Positions 1-12,208 of a stretch of 64,000 nucleotides of DNA are shown in pieces. Below the pieces are notes generated by a model. It was not told the DNA's origin, did no database searches, and saw only the letters and a list, made by a program, of their open reading frames with translations. Each line of letters opens with the position of its first letter. The stretch's first letter is position 1. A program made the position numbers and the translations under genes. Source of the DNA: Spongilla lacustris (Eukaryota; Porifera; Demospongiae; Spongillida; Spongillidae); assembly GCA_949361645.1 (NCBI GenBank), contig OX442420.1:4695882-4759881 (forward strand), written 5' to 3'.

Positions 1-506
1 TCAGAACATGACATGATGGTACATGTATGTACTCTGGGGTGGGTTTCGGAATATATAAATGTATACACAAATGTACATGTAAATATAGGGGGTGGGCAAA
101 AATGAAAATCTTCTGTACCAAATGGCATGCCATGCAGTTTCAGATAAACCAGGGGGTGGGTTTGTCAAATTAAGGGCAAACCAAGGGGTGGATAGGAGGT
201 GGATAAGGTAAAATCCCTGACCACTATCAGGTGAGGAGGGGCTACAGTTCAGGGAACACACCATTCCTTCCACTAATCCTGAGCACTCCTAATACTACCA
301 GTCCAAACTGAATGTGGCTCAGCTCCAGGCTCTGGGCACACCCTCCTCCAGTCAAAAACACCTCAGACCAAATCCAGCACTTTGCTTTCTCAAGTGAGTG
401 AGCACGTCTAAAATCTGTAGCTTGCTATTACTGCACACTGTGTTAGGGTTGGGTGTGTACATGTATGTGTATTGTACTTGCACTATACTACAGTAAATAT
501 ACATGT
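1..506. other. Intergenic or intronic AT-rich DNA, no gene seen
   Basis: No coding exon could be supported here. The stretch contains scattered ACATGT-type motifs and G-rich words (GGGGTGGG) of the kind found in decayed repeats. The long minus-strand frame at 1-273 has no recognisable domain and reads through the microsatellite. Confidence 0.5.
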
Positions 507-3034
507 GGGTCAATCCACATCAAAATTGACCAAAGTTGGACGCATAGCTTTAGATTTTGTTGCAACTTTTCATATTTTCCTGTCCTAATATGAAAGTAAC
601 TTTGGTGAAAAAAAAGTTCAAAATCTCTATTGGTTTACGAAATACATCTCATGAATAATGAATTTTTCAACAACATTTTTGCTTCTTTGCTGAGTCCTTA
701 CTTTGCTCTTACAGATGTTGCAGGGTTATATTTGGTATCACATCGATGCTCTTTCTATGCACAATCAAATTATAGTGTTTATTTATCATAGAGATTAAAG
801 GGTTAAAAACAAAATGTATTTATAACACGCATTGGTCACTTGCAGATTGAAACTCTACCATTTTTTTAAACAAAATCAAAGCCACTCATTGACTTGGTGT
901 TTTTTTTCGAAATAAAAAGTCTGAGTATCAGATATCTCTGAGAACCACATTCAGTTAAATGTCAGGACGCCATTTTTATGCTTTTTAGACGTGAGTGGTG
1001 TTTACAGAAGTCACAAGTGGTATTATGTAATATTTGGTGCACATATGTAAACTGTGGTTGGCATGACTCAGCACATATCAGGACACTCCCCCTTACATTT
1101 TTATCGGCATTCACGCTTTGAAAGGTATTATCAGAGATAGTATAGAGAGGGATTGGAAACTCATTAATCAACACCAATCAACATGGACAATCCTAGGAAT
1201 ACACACTATGGCTTCCAGAGGCGTAGAGGGGTTTTTATGGTGCCTGATTTGCAAATGTCGATTAAACACAATACACGAAATGGTACACAGATAGTGAGAT
1301 CGCCTGGAGTTACAGATAGGTTCACAAGGTGCCGCGAAACAGATACAACTAAGCTACGTAGTTGTGCCTTTTACCTTTTCGCGTTCTTAATTGAACACAT
1401 GCCCGACCCAAAGAACGGTCCTGTGAGGGAAAATATAAATAAAAAATTTATCTTCGACTACAACAGGCATTTTCTGTTTTAGCTGGCCCCTTAGAAATGC
1501 TATACGTTCTTTCTTGACAGTACCACTGTTGGACAAACAAGGGGTATCCCTGTTACTGCCACATTGTCATCAAACCGTTTCAGGACATAAAACTGTTACA
1601 GTCGATTAGTACAACCCATTTGTACTAACGAGACGTTATTAGTTACCTTATGGCACGTAACCTGCACATGAAACAGTCGCACACAAAAATTTGGTCACGG
1701 CAAGTCTCTTTTTCACAGAAAAACAACGAATTAAACTCCTGACACCAGATGTTTTAAACGATCAAAAGGTAGATAGTGATACTAGATATTCAAAATCCAA
1801 CACAAACTCACCAAGAAACGGCCACAGCGCTCGCTACTAAAGTTTAAAGCCTCCCCCCGACACCTTTTACGAGGTGAGATTCTCACATTTCGGATTGTCC
1901 ACGCGGAATGTATGGGACTCTATGGCTCACGTGATTAGTTTCCAATCCCTCTCTATACTATCTCTGGTATTATTTGGAGTACGTGTTGCGTTTTGTACGT
2001 CAACATATGTCTGAGATATCTGTTGTGACCCGTTGAAGAGTATACTCGTATCTTCGAGTTGTACCAGCTACAGAACATCCATCTCTCTGTATTCAAGGTG
2101 GAGATTTAGCATGCTGCAATTGTCTACGAAAAATACGGTAGCTGAATCCTGAAATAGCATTCGTAGATACCCGTGGCGCTAGCAGCCTTTCCCAAGCAGT
2201 TCTTTCTACTAGCCCTTCCCAAGAAGGTCTGGCAGGCCCTAGTAGCCCTTCCCAACAAAACGCAGGCTTCCACTTCAAATACAGAGAGATGGATGTTCTG
2301 TAGCTGGTACAACTCGAAAATACGAGTATATACGACGCGTATGACTCTTCAACGGGTCATAACAGAAATCTCGGACGTATGTTGACATACATTGCTTTAC
2401 AAAACGCAAAATAATACCTTTCAAAGCGTGAATGCCAATAAAATTTAAGGGGGAGTGTCCTGATATGTGCTGAGTCATGCCAACCACAGTTTACATACAT
2501 GTATGTGCACCAAATATTACATAATACCACTTGTGACTTCTGTAAACACCACTCACGTCTAAAAAGCAAAAAAATGGCGTCCTGACATTTAACTGAATGT
2601 GGTTCTCAAAGATATCTGATACTCAGACTTTTTATTTCGAAAAAACATCAAGTCAAAGAGTGGCTTTAAAAAATGGTAGTTTCAATCTGCAAGTGACCTG
2701 AATTCTGTAATGCGTGTTATAAATACATTTTGTTTTTAACCCTTTAATCTCTATGATAAATAAACACTATAATTTGATTGTGCATAGAAAGAGCATCAAT
2801 GTGATACCAAATATAACCCTGCAACATCTGTGAGAGCAAAGTAAGGACTCAGCAAAGAAGCAAAAATGTTGTTGAAAAATTAATTATTCATGAGATGTAT
2901 TTCGTAAACCAATAGTGATTTTGAACTTTTTTTTTCACCAAAGTTACTTTCATATTAGAACAGGAAAATATGAAAAGTTGCAACAAAATCTAAAGCTATG
3001 CGTCCAACTTTGGTCAATTTTGATGTGGATTGAC
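507..3034. mobile_element. Fold-back element with ~0.75-kb inverted arms
   Basis: The ends are inverted copies: GGGTCAATCCACATCAAAAT at 507 matches the reverse complement of the sequence ending at 3034. The left arm is 507-1131 plus 1974 to about 2090. The right arm runs from about 2270 to 3034, leaving a loop near 2100-2265. No convincing transposase is present, so this is a non-autonomous fold-back or long-TIR element. The left arm is split by a separate MITE, and the right arm preserves the uninterrupted sequence. The target duplication is unclear because both flanks are ACATGT repeats. Confidence 0.85.
1132..1966. mobile_element. hAT-like MITE nested in the fold-back element
   Basis: The 835-bp insert begins CAGAGATAGTATAGAGAGGG and ends with its reverse complement, giving terminal inverted repeats of about 28 bp. 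GTATTAT flanks both sides (1125-1131 and 1967-1973). The opposite arm of the host fold-back element carries the same site without the insert, which confirms insertion. CAGAG ends with a 7-8 bp duplication suggest the hAT superfamily. The frame at 1183-1482 has no recognised domain. Confidence 0.85.
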
Positions 3035-3239
3035 CCTCATACATGTACATGTACAGTACATGTATCTGTATATGCTGTACACTGACCATACATATGTGCA
3101 CATTTAGAATGTACTTGTGCGCAGTTTCTTAAGGGAGGACATGTACATGTGTGATGTGTGGCCTGACTGGGTAGAGTGGTCCTTTGGTCTACAGTGGTTT
3201 AGCTTTACTCTTTATCCTTGCCAACTTGGTTGGTTGCAG
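3035..3239. other. Spacer with ACATGT repeats
   Basis: ACATGT/TACATG runs near 3041-3065 are followed by a pyrimidine-rich stretch ending in TTGCAG at 3239, which would serve as a splice acceptor for the candidate exon at 3240. Confidence 0.4.
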
Positions 3240-3389
3240 GTAGATACTTCCGTCAGCACACGCAATATAAGTGGAGCCTTTTGTGCCCTCCCTGTTAAGG
3301 CCACACCCACCCCTACTGCCACCAGGGATCAGGCCACACCCACTAACTCCTCTGGGGAGGTCTCCATCACCCACCGGATCAGTGTTCCA
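3240..3389 (+). CDS. Candidate exon, Ser/Thr/Pro-rich (50 codons)
   Basis: An open stretch of exactly 150 nt lies between a TTGCAG acceptor and a GTAAGG donor in phase 0, the same phase as every exon of the ankyrin gene downstream. It encodes a low-complexity Thr/Pro/Ser-rich segment with no recognised domain. It directly abuts the DIRS-like fragment on the other strand and may be a chance reading frame, so it is only a candidate upstream exon of the host gene. Confidence 0.3.
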
Positions 3390-4690
3390 GTAAGGATGGT
3401 AGCTCGGGACAGTTTGTTCCTGGAACTGCCATGGAGCTTCCCTCTGTGGCTTTGAGCGGTGTGGATGAACCTTTGAGCAGTGTCAACTTCTCTGTGAAGA
3501 ACACATTTTCTGTTCCAACTCGCCGGCCATTGGCATGTGAACCATTCTCCATTCAAGGAATATGCGCCACAACCCCCACACACCTGACGCATCAGATGTC
3601 ACCTCGAAGTCAGGATACGGCTGAGAGGCACTATTCAATATCGAAATGCCATTCCACTCTTCGAGGAACTTTGCCCACCAGCCCAAATCGGCCTGGAACG
3701 ATTTATTGAGGCAAATATGGTGATGCAGTTTGCCTGCCCAGACAGCAGATTTATCATTCTGCGCAAGAATGTACGCCCTGACGTGACCACCCGACAAGCA
3801 TGCTGTAACTGGCCAACTAGCAACTGGAGCTCCCTCTTTGTGCATGACTTCTGAGCCTGCCACGCCTTAATAGCCTCCTTCAACCGCTCCAACTTCTCCT
3901 GAGGCAGTCTAAGTTCCATCGCTAGGGTGTCTACCTCGATACCTAAGAAGGTCAGTGATGTCGACGGCTGGCACACCTCTCTCGCAATTGGCTCCCCCAA
4001 CTACTCACACAATGCCAACGCCCTCTGGAGAGCCTGCGCACACTCCTCCGATGCTGGATCCCCTTCAAACAAGTAGTCATCCAGATAGTGGATTGTGTCC
4101 CTGATGTCGCCATGATTGATGAACACCCATGACAGAGCATCCGCCAACGCCGTTAAAATTTTAGGTGCCGACCGAAGGCCGAACGGTACAGTCGTATCCA
4201 CATATGTAACCCCCTTCCACCTTATCCCAAGCAATGGACGATCGTCAGGATGAACTGGAATGATTCTATATGCACTCTCAATGTCCAATTTCGCTAGCAA
4301 TGCCCCCGGCCCACGTTGCAGCACCATCCTTGCCGCGTCGTCGACCGACACATATGATAACGAGCACCCCTCGCCTGAAATTCCATCATTGATGCTCTTC
4401 CCATCTGGATCCGACAAATCGACAATGAGACGCCATTTCCCAGGTTGGCTACGCTTAGGAATCACATTGAACCTGCTAATGTGAACCTTTGCCTCGGCGG
4501 ACACGGCCACCACTCTACCCAGCATCACCTCCTTTGCCAAGTAGTCCGCCTCCGCTGACAACATGTTTCTTTTCGCGATAACCAAAAAGCATGTTAGCCA
4601 CCGAGTATTCATGCACCATTGCAAATAACGGCGCATGAAAACATGCTCCCCGTCCCTCCGACACTACAAGTGCGCCTGCCGTGTGTCTAT
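3390..4690 (-). pseudogene. DIRS-like retrotransposon fragment (RT and RNase H)
   Basis: On the minus strand, about 4636-4001 encodes a reverse transcriptase palm. Visible motifs are a KWRLIVDLS block, AKLDIESAYR, VPFGLRSAP and a YLDD active-site box. 4000-3635 continues with LTFLGIEVDT and a KRELQLLVGQLQHA thumb/connection segment, then 3863-3483 covers the start of RNase H (FEVTSDASGVWGLW). This order and wording are typical of tyrosine-recombinase retrotransposons of the DIRS/Ngaro group rather than gypsy. The fragment has several frame breaks (near 4000 and 3650), and no recombinase, gag or split repeats were found nearby. It is a dead fragment in the host locus. Confidence 0.8.
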
Positions 4691-5165
4691 TAGTCATTAT
4701 GAATGAGTCCAAAGGTGTACATGTACATGTACATGCAAAAACTACTGTACATACACCAGGTGCATACCCAGGATGTATGTTGACATGTTACGGTATAAGA
4801 AAGGAGGGTACTACTTACATGTACATGTAGACATACATGTATGCAGCAACTAGACTACTACATGTATATAGAAGGTGGTCAGGTGCCTTAGTGTCAACTG
4901 TACATGTACATGTATAACCCCAACTGTTTGGACACTTCCAAACAGTGATGCCGCAGTCAGCTATTATCGATCCAGTCGCGTTTACGGCTAACCGTACTGG
5001 ACCATCCTGGTCACCTTTGCATAAACCAGTAAAAGCCAGGCCTTCTGTCATCTGAACACATGTACATGACGTACATGAACTGTACATGTATACTGTAAGT
5101 CACTGGCAAGGATGTGAATGTGCTATATTGTACACAATGTTCAGATATTTAGTTTCTTACAATTC
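4691..5165. other. ACATGT-rich intronic DNA
   Basis: Several TACATGTACATG runs occur (4718-4735, 4817-4845, 4900-4915, 5055-5095). A minus-strand frame at 4815-5087 contains a Cys/Trp-containing stretch (GITVWKCPNSWG), but splice sites and a known domain are lacking, so no gene is called. Confidence 0.4.
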
Positions 5166-5683
5166 AGGGCTTGAAATAACTTTTTCACTTGTATTGTCAT
5201 CTGCTACACACGATTACCCAACATCCAAAGACCAACAGTTTTTTACAACTCTGAAAGCTTTGATGCCACAATCAGTAATCTCGTCCTCACTGCAACCAAA
5301 TCCTTCATCATGTTCTGGTGCCCCAGCTTCAGCTATTCATAGACTATACCAGCTACATTGATGAGCTCAAAATACAGGACCCCCAAGCACTCCATTGTCT
5401 ACGGCCTTGAAAATTTACATGAAAGAAAATGGTTGCGGCTATCGCTAGTCTGTCGCAGACTATACCTACATGTAGCCATACATGTAGCTGTCAAATTTTG
5501 ACAGTTGTGTTGAGTGGTCGGTTGTTTTTTGTGATTCATTTCTCTACTGTTTTCTGGCAAACGGCATGCTTTCTAATCTTGGTTGTTGGGGGACTGTCAC
5601 AGTCATTCACAGTATCTGCCATTTTGTGCAGACATTAATTATTGATTTTGACTGAAAATTGCCAGCACTATTTCAAGCCCTGT
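5166..5683. mobile_element. Short hAT-like MITE
   Basis: A 518-bp unit starts CAGGGCTTGAAATA and ends TATTTCAAGCCCTG, a perfect 14-bp terminal inverted repeat of hAT type (CAGGG ends). The flanks (TTACAATT and TACATGTA) are only partly alike, so the 8-bp target duplication has decayed. The interior frames have no recognised domain. Confidence 0.75.
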
Positions 5684-5982
5684 ACATGTAGATGTACATG
5701 TACATATACAGTTTGTAAAGCTTTTCCTAAATTCAAATTTGTATCCCAGTGCCTTGATAGAATATATACATGTGTGGAGGACAGCCAGGGCCTCAAGAAT
5801 TAAAAATCTTGTGGACCCCTTGGTCGTAGTGCCTAACCTTTACTTGTATGTACATGTACAGGTGTATGTGCAGTGTACATGCATATGGAAAGGTTTGGAC
5901 AGGTCCAGATTCATACGTGTACATGTAGGAATGTTTGTACTGGTTCAGAGTTGTGTACATGTATCTTCTCCATTGTCCACAG
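5684..5982. other. Intronic DNA before first ankyrin exon
   Basis: ACATGT motifs are followed by a CATTGTCCACAG splice acceptor ending at 5982. No separate gene is seen. Confidence 0.4.
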
Positions 5983-6084
5983 ATTGACGGGCCTTATTTG
6001 CTGCATCTGGCAGTCCAAGGAGGGTCCATGGACAAGGTTCAGATACTTCTTCAAAACTGGGCTGATACCAATGCTGTTAGAGAG
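5983..6084 (+). CDS. Ankyrin-repeat host gene, exon A
   Basis: This 102-nt exon in phase 0 is flanked by CCACAG and GTGAGT. It encodes one ankyrin repeat (YLLHLAVQGGSMDKVQILLQ followed by an N-x-D-type loop). It is the first confidently recognised exon of a + strand gene that continues across almost the whole window. All its recognised exons are multiples of three with phase-0 introns, as in genes built by exon duplication. Ankyrin repeats act as protein-binding scaffolds, and no catalytic domain is visible. The true first exon and start codon lie upstream or were not recognised. Confidence 0.85.
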
Positions 6085-6596
6085 GTGAGTTATACATTGA
6101 TGTGTGTACATGTACATGTATGTGCGGTTTGACATTAAAAGGTTTAAATCATGAAGTAAAGAACAGTGCCAGTTACACTTTATAACAGGAGATGTACATG
6201 AATATTGTTAAAACAGCTAATACATAACGGACAAATGTTACGAAATAATTACGTGTACAGTGTATGTGCAATTAAGTGATGTTCAAGTTTTTTCATCATC
6301 AGTTGCATGAAAACTACATGTTGTCACTCATTTTATTGGTTCCATAGAACCTTTTTCTCTGACCATTGCTGTAGAATGTACTGTAGGGCCAAAAAAATTT
6401 CAGATGGTAAATTTTTTTTGGATGACAATCATTTTCAGATATTTGCATATGCAAAATCACTTAAAGTAAATTTTGAATACCTGCATTGAAAAATATACCA
6501 GTACAAGTTCTAATTAGGAAAATTCTCTGCTTCATGTATGTTTTGTACCTAAATGTGTCTATTCATGTATATGTATTGTGCTGGTCTCTCCACAAG
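6085..6596. other. Ankyrin gene intron
   Basis: AT-rich intron with ACATGT motifs near the donor. No other gene is supported. Confidence 0.6.
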
Positions 6597-6695
6597 GATG
6601 GGAAGACTCCGCTTCACTTGGCCTGTGAGCAAGGGTTTATTGAGCTTGTCAAACTCCTTGTTGATGGGGGAGCCAACGTGAATGCTTTGGACAAT
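6597..6695 (+). CDS. Ankyrin-repeat host gene, exon B
   Basis: This 99-nt phase-0 exon sits between CCACAAG and GTGAGG. It encodes a textbook repeat beginning DGKTPLHLACEQGFIELVKL and ending in an NVNALDN loop. It is the clearest ankyrin exon in the window. The next recognised exon is 11 kb downstream because the intervening intron is filled by nested transposons. Confidence 0.95.
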
Positions 6696-7324
6696 GTGAG
6701 GATTTATACATGTACTGTGCATATACAATGTGTATGTACGCGTATTTACATATGCATGTTTATTGTGCTAGTGTCACCGGTGTACGCATGCCTTGGTGTG
6801 TGTACAGGTACATGTACATGTACGTGTGCACGTACATGTACATGTAGGCATTCTGTTGCAACCTCTGGTCCTTTGAACTTGAATAATTTAACAATAGCTC
6901 TTCATTTTTATTTGGCTTTGGAGATTGTTTAATCATCCACAAACTTGGCAGAGAATACAGAAGTTAGAAATTGTATGCATGTATTTGGCAACAAGAGGTG
7001 AAATTACATCTGTCTAAAAAGCGAAAAAGGTTTATTTAGTTAATTGGAACAACTCAAGACAATGAGGGGCATACACAAACCAGAGCATCAGCTGAGCACT
7101 AACAGCACACTGGTGTTGTTTTCTGCTGCCATCCTGCAACATTTTGATTTGCTACATGCATATTACTTGTTCTTTTTTAATTTCATGTGCAGGTACTTTT
7201 GTAAACGTACACACTATATTTCGAACCCTGTATCTCTTTAGGCCTAATCTACGGTGCCATGTGTTTAGTATTTACGCTTACATATCATGGAAATTACCTT
7301 TACTCATTACATACAGTACATGTA
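6696..7324. other. Ankyrin gene intron, 5' part
   Basis: ACATGT and ACGTGTACATG motifs (6718-6850) are followed by AT-rich DNA up to the TA target of the MITE at 7325. No exon with good splice sites was found. Confidence 0.5.
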
Positions 7325-7811
7325 CAGGGTATTTCTCAATAAAGAAAATTTAACTACAAGCAGTTGATTAATTGATAATTGTTGTTACATGTAAAAGTGA
7401 AGAATCTTTAATTAATATTGATAAAAGTCTATTAATGTTAATAACTTTAGGGTGGGTGGTTAGTTAATAGCTGCAAACTGTTTAATTAACTACTTCCGTT
7501 TAGAAGTTATTGATTTTTCTGATTTTTGCAATGTACGTGTACTTGACTCAGGGCCATTGTATCTTGATTGATAAATTTGGCCAAGTTGATATTATTAAAA
7601 TTCAAGGAAATATTGGAGCTTTTGGATGCTTCTAAAATGGCATGGTTTTAGTTAGGTATTATCAAGAATTATTATTATTTTTGTTAATTTTGTAGTTGAT
7701 TAGTTTTTAAGTTAACCCTTATTCACTCAATGTCCTGTATAAAGGACAAATGTCCTTTATGCGGGACAATTTTTGAACACATGAAGCCATTTATTCTAGT
7801 TAAACCTTGAA

Positions 7812-8330
7812 CTAAAAATGGCAGGTTGTGATGTAGATGGAGTTGGACCTTCTCGTAGTGAGTCGTATATAACAATTAACGGAAGGTGAATGAAAGTAGG
7901 ACAGGCCATCCACGCGAAAGGTACAATTGTAGCAAAAAAGGGTGAATTGGAAAAGATTTTTGGACGGAATTGGAAGATTGCTATTGTCAAAGGGAAATTA
8001 CTTGGTCTTGGGAAAAAGCGTAAAAACCGTGTTGAATGGCCCTCCTTTCAACCTCCTTTTGTGGAAGAATATGGGGCACAACATAGAATTTTCAGGAGGG
8101 AAACTGGCTGCGTACCTTCCAAACGCCCTCCATCTGCGGGCGAAGAGAGTGACGATTCTAATGGAGTTAGTTCGTTAGAGGAGGTCTTCACTGATGACCA
8201 GGAACCACCAGGTGCCCGTCAGGAAGATCGTGAAGGCAATTTCTATAATGGTAGGCGATCGCAAGTAGAGATTGGATCCCTCGCTAAACTCTGTCGATCC
8301 AAGAAGCACAGAGGATATTGTGACTGTTAA
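7812..8330 (+). CDS. Small basic ORF at the left end of the TTAA element
   Basis: A start near 7812 gives a short frame ending at 7888. The overlapping frame 7890-8330 encodes 146 residues with a basic segment (KKGELEKIFGRNWKIAIVKG, then KKRKNRVEWP) and an acidic, Ser-rich tail. It lies just inside the left terminus, where many DNA transposons start their gene. It could be the 5' exon of an ancestral element protein broken by a stop at 7888. No family was recognised. Confidence 0.35.
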
Positions 8331-8875
8331 GCCTCATCTGAACTGGCAATCATCTTCCAAAGGCAGATTAAAAGTGTTTTTGCCTAATTTGAGTAATGGA
8401 ACATAGCACTCAGGCCAGCTATATCTCCGCCTAGACAGATTTTGAGATGTTTGAATAAGTCTTCAAAGAAATTGGTAGAACCCTCAGTACCTGACCACTG
8501 CCGCTGTACTATTAATAGTGCATGGCTCAGATTATGGGATGGGTAGGTGCAAAGTGGTGGTTGGTGACAGTAATGGAGTTTGTGGTAAGGCTTATTTCTT
8601 TTGCAAAAAGTGCTCCTGTTTAGGAAACGAAAGCAATTTTGTTTTATATGTGTGGGCCAGGAACTGGAAGATAGTGTGCTGCCAAACCTGCATTGCATTT
8701 CATCTTTGAAAGTTTTGAGGGAACAGTGAAGTGACTGGTTCAATATGCCAGTGGTAGATCATTTAATCAGACACTGTCTTTAGATTAAGAATTTATGAAA
8801 GCAAGCATTATGTAAATACATATACATGTACAATAAAGGACAGTTATCACAAACTATATATGTTCAAGCTAAAGT
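8331..8875. other. Remainder of the TTAA element, no gene seen
   Basis: Short frames on both strands with no recognised domain. A polyadenylation-like signal on the minus strand (CTTTATTG, near 8831-8838) lies just past the stop codon of the retrotransposon gene. Confidence 0.4.
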
Positions 8876-9328
8876 TCACACACCAAGACCCCTAACTAGG
8901 ATAGCTCGAGCAATGGACCTTGTTAAGGTGAGGTTCATCTTGCCATATAGGTCATGGGTGACCTTGCTCCTTGCATACCCTGAATGCATGGCTATTCGGC
9001 GGGCCAGTAGCGCAAATGTGTTGACCGCCTCCTTCCCCCAATTACCATAAGTCTCAATTGCTAAGGGAAGGCAACTTCAACCAAGCTCAGAGCACTTAGC
9101 ATCGTTGCACTGATGTTTGCATGTTTCAGCTAACTCGGCAGCAAAACCAGAGTGAATACTTGACTGACCGAAAGTTTTTGGTATCAATGGAGATGTTACG
9201 GTGAAGTCGAATGCAGCTGGCTTACCACCTAACCAATTTTGCACTAAGACATCGGCTGGTCGGGTGTGGGACTTGTCAGGTGTAAGACCACTGCCTTCCT
9301 CCACCTTTACCCTTAACCGATTATACGC

Positions 9329-9840
9329 TAAATTTAATTTGCGCACGCGTACATACGTAACGCGGAATTGTTTTCAACAAATAATCATTTTTTGAGGTGT
9401 GGTTATGGTAGTTATTGCAGCAGCTGAACGGAGCGACTTTTGTATGGACGACCTTTGTTTTTTGGAATGCTGACTGGATGAACTATCTTCCCTTGCGTAT
9501 GGATGGGCGCGATCTACTCATGTTCGAGCGTGCGATGGTGAAAAACGAATCTGAACGTAACGCTACCTCGTCTCTTAGTGTTTGAGGTACGTTGTAAACA
9601 TATGCGATGTCTTTGTTGGGTACAATGACGACTTTCTTCAGTGAATATAGGCTATTTAGAGAGGGGGGGAGGTTGTTGCAAACACAGCCATATATTCTAT
9701 TTATAGCCCGTCCGCTTGTATCTTCCTTATTGTTAGCTATTTTAGCTATAAACTTACACATGTATTGTTTGTTTGTTTGGTACTTTTGTGGCATGATAAA
9801 AGTATATCTATTTGCTGTACGTGTCAGCTACATGTATTCA
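9329..9840. other. Left end of the TTAA element, no gene assigned
   Basis: Overlapping frames (9607-9981 plus, 9483-9794 minus) lack any recognised domain, and their codon make-up is not distinctive. This may hold a promoter or a decayed exon. Confidence 0.3.
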
Positions 9841-10312
9841 CACTCTCTTCATACAGTGGCACCACTATGCACCCACACTATCACCTGCCCACACACTCCT
9901 TTTCACACTCCCCTTGTCACCCATTTGCCTTGTACACACACCACCCAATGCACGCACTCCATAATGACACACCCTTTCTAGACATATCTTTGTCACACCC
10001 TCCCCCTTGTACACACCCACTGTAATACATCCATTCCACATCTACCACCCTGCAGTCCCCTCACAGCATGTATTCCACTTGTTAGCACCCTGTGTGAACT
10101 CTGGCACACTACAGCACCTACACATAGTGATGTGAAGGTGTGGAACCCTTGCACACACACACTTCATTGACTCTTCTATCATGTGCATGCACATCGCTTG
10201 TCATATACACCTTTGTACACACCACCCATTGTGCACTCTTTATCACTCCAACTCCTTGTCATACTCACACTCCACAGCACACCCACCTGCCAATTGCAAT
10301 CCCCTTGTGAGG

Positions 10313-10720
10313 GAGTGTGTAGGAATCTGTAGTGTGTGAGGGTGTGTAGAGGGTGTGTGAGGGAGTGTACAAAGGTATAACGTGTTTACAAGTGGTGTGT
10401 GTACAAGGGGTGTGTGTGAGGGAGTGTGTACAAGGTGTAGTGTGTTTGCAAGTGGTGTGTGTAGAGAGGGTGTTTCCGAGGGGTGTGTGAGGGTGTATGT
10501 AGTGGGTCTGTGAGGGAATGTGTAGTGTGTGTGAGGGTGTGTGAGGGAGCGTGTACAAAGGTACAGTGTGTTTACAAGTGGTGTGTGAGGGAGTGTGTGT
10601 ACAATGGGTGTGTGTATAGAGGGTTTTCCAAGGGGTGTGTGAGGGAGTGTGTAGTGTGTGGGAGGATGTGTGTAGAGGGTGTGGTGTGTACAAGGGGTGT
10701 GAGAGGTGTGCATAGAGTAT
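10313..10720 (-). repeat. Minisatellite, inverted block (GTGTGAGGGAGTGTGTACAA type)
   Basis: Degenerate tandem copies of the same ~29-bp theme as the array at 10.9-12.1 kb, but in the opposite orientation (GTGTGAGGG, GTGTACAAGGGG). Together with the flanking inverted copies 10700-10850 and 11055-11190 it makes a large imperfect inverted duplication around about 10.93 kb. The long frames in it are by-products of the repeat. Confidence 0.85.
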
Positions 10721-10865
10721 AGTAAAGTGGGTGGTGTGCATTGCACTGTGTAGAATGGCAAGAGTGTGACAAGGAGATTTATGTGTGTAGATTAGATGTG
10801 TGTGATAGGGAGTGTGTGCAGTGGGTGGATGTGTACAAGGGGTGTGTGGGGTAGGCATGCTGTGC

Positions 10866-12080
10866 ACCCTCTACACAATCCCTCACACACCCCTTGTGTG
10901 TACACTCAGAAACACCCTCTCTACACACCCCTTGTACATACGTATACTCCCTCACACAACCTTGTACACACCATCCATTGCACTCTTTATCAATCCAACT
11001 CCTTGTCATACTCACACTCCACTGCACACCCACCTGCCAATAGCAATCTGGTCACTGCATGTACACATCCACCCACTGCACACACTCCCTTATCACACAC
11101 ATCTAATCTACACACATAAATATTCTTGTCACACTCTTGCCATTCTACACAGTGCAATGCACAGCACCCACTTTACTATACTCCTCACACACCTACCCTC
11201 TTCACACACCTCTTGTAAACACACTACACCTTGTACACACTCCCTCACACCCTCTCTTACACACCCTCTACACACACCCTCTCTATACAAACTCCCTCAC
11301 ATACTCCTTGTACACACACTCCCTCACATACTCCTTGTACACACACTCCCTCACACACACCCCTTGTACACACTCCCTCACACACACCCCTTGTACACAC
11401 ACTCCCTCACACACACCCCTTGTACACACACTCCCTCACACACACCCCTTGTACACACTCCCTCACACACACTCCCTCACACACACCCCTTGTACACACA
11501 CTCCCTCACACACACCCCTTGTACACACACTCCCTCACACACACCCCTTGTACACACACTCCCTCACACACCCCTTGTACACACCCCTTGTACACACACT
11601 CCCTCACACACACCCCTTGTACACACTCCCTCACACACACCCCTTGTACACACGCTCCCTCACACACACCCCTTGTACACACTCCCTCTCACACACCCCT
11701 TGTACACACACTCCCTCACACACACCCCTTGTACACACACTCCCTCACACACACCCCTTGTACACACACTCCCTCACACACACCCCTTGTACACACACTC
11801 CCTCACACACCCCTTGTACACACACTCCCTCACACACCCCTTGTACACACACTCCCTCACACACACCCCTTGTACACACACTCCCTCACACACACCCCTT
11901 GTACACACACTCCCTCGCACACACCACTTGTAAACACACTACACCTTGTAGTGTACACACACTCCCTTACACACACCCCTTGTACACTCTCTACACACAT
12001 CCCTTGTACATACCCACACCCTCTCTATATATACCCCTTGTTCATACCACCTTTTGTAGACACAATCCCTCACACACACA
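10866..12080 (+). repeat. Minisatellite, ~29-bp unit (CTCCCTCACACACACCCCTT)
   Basis: An almost perfect array at 11270-11935 has the unit CCCTTGTACACACACTCCCT followed by CACACACAC (29 bp), with looser copies on both sides. The unit is not a multiple of three, so all frames stay open (10812-11933, 11137-12096, 11231-12151) with a repeating Thr/His/Pro/Leu peptide. These frames are not considered genes. Confidence 0.9.
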
Positions 12081-12208
12081 TATTGAGTGTACATAGCATT
12101 TTTTGTGTGTTGACAATTAGCCTTAACCTTTCATGTCAGATAAACACATAGTCATGTACTCATATACACTACATTGCAGAGACTGCCATTGTGTGTCCTT
12201 TCTGCAGA

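Noticed and set aside
4815..5087. Minus-strand frame with GITVWKCPNSWG
   Set aside because: Could be a decayed exon, but no splice sites, partner exons or known domain support it.
10812..12151. Three overlapping long + frames (373, 319 and 306 codons) rich in Thr/His/Pro/Leu
   Set aside because: They exist in all three frames because a stop-free 29-bp minisatellite is read; no splice signals, domains or codon bias.
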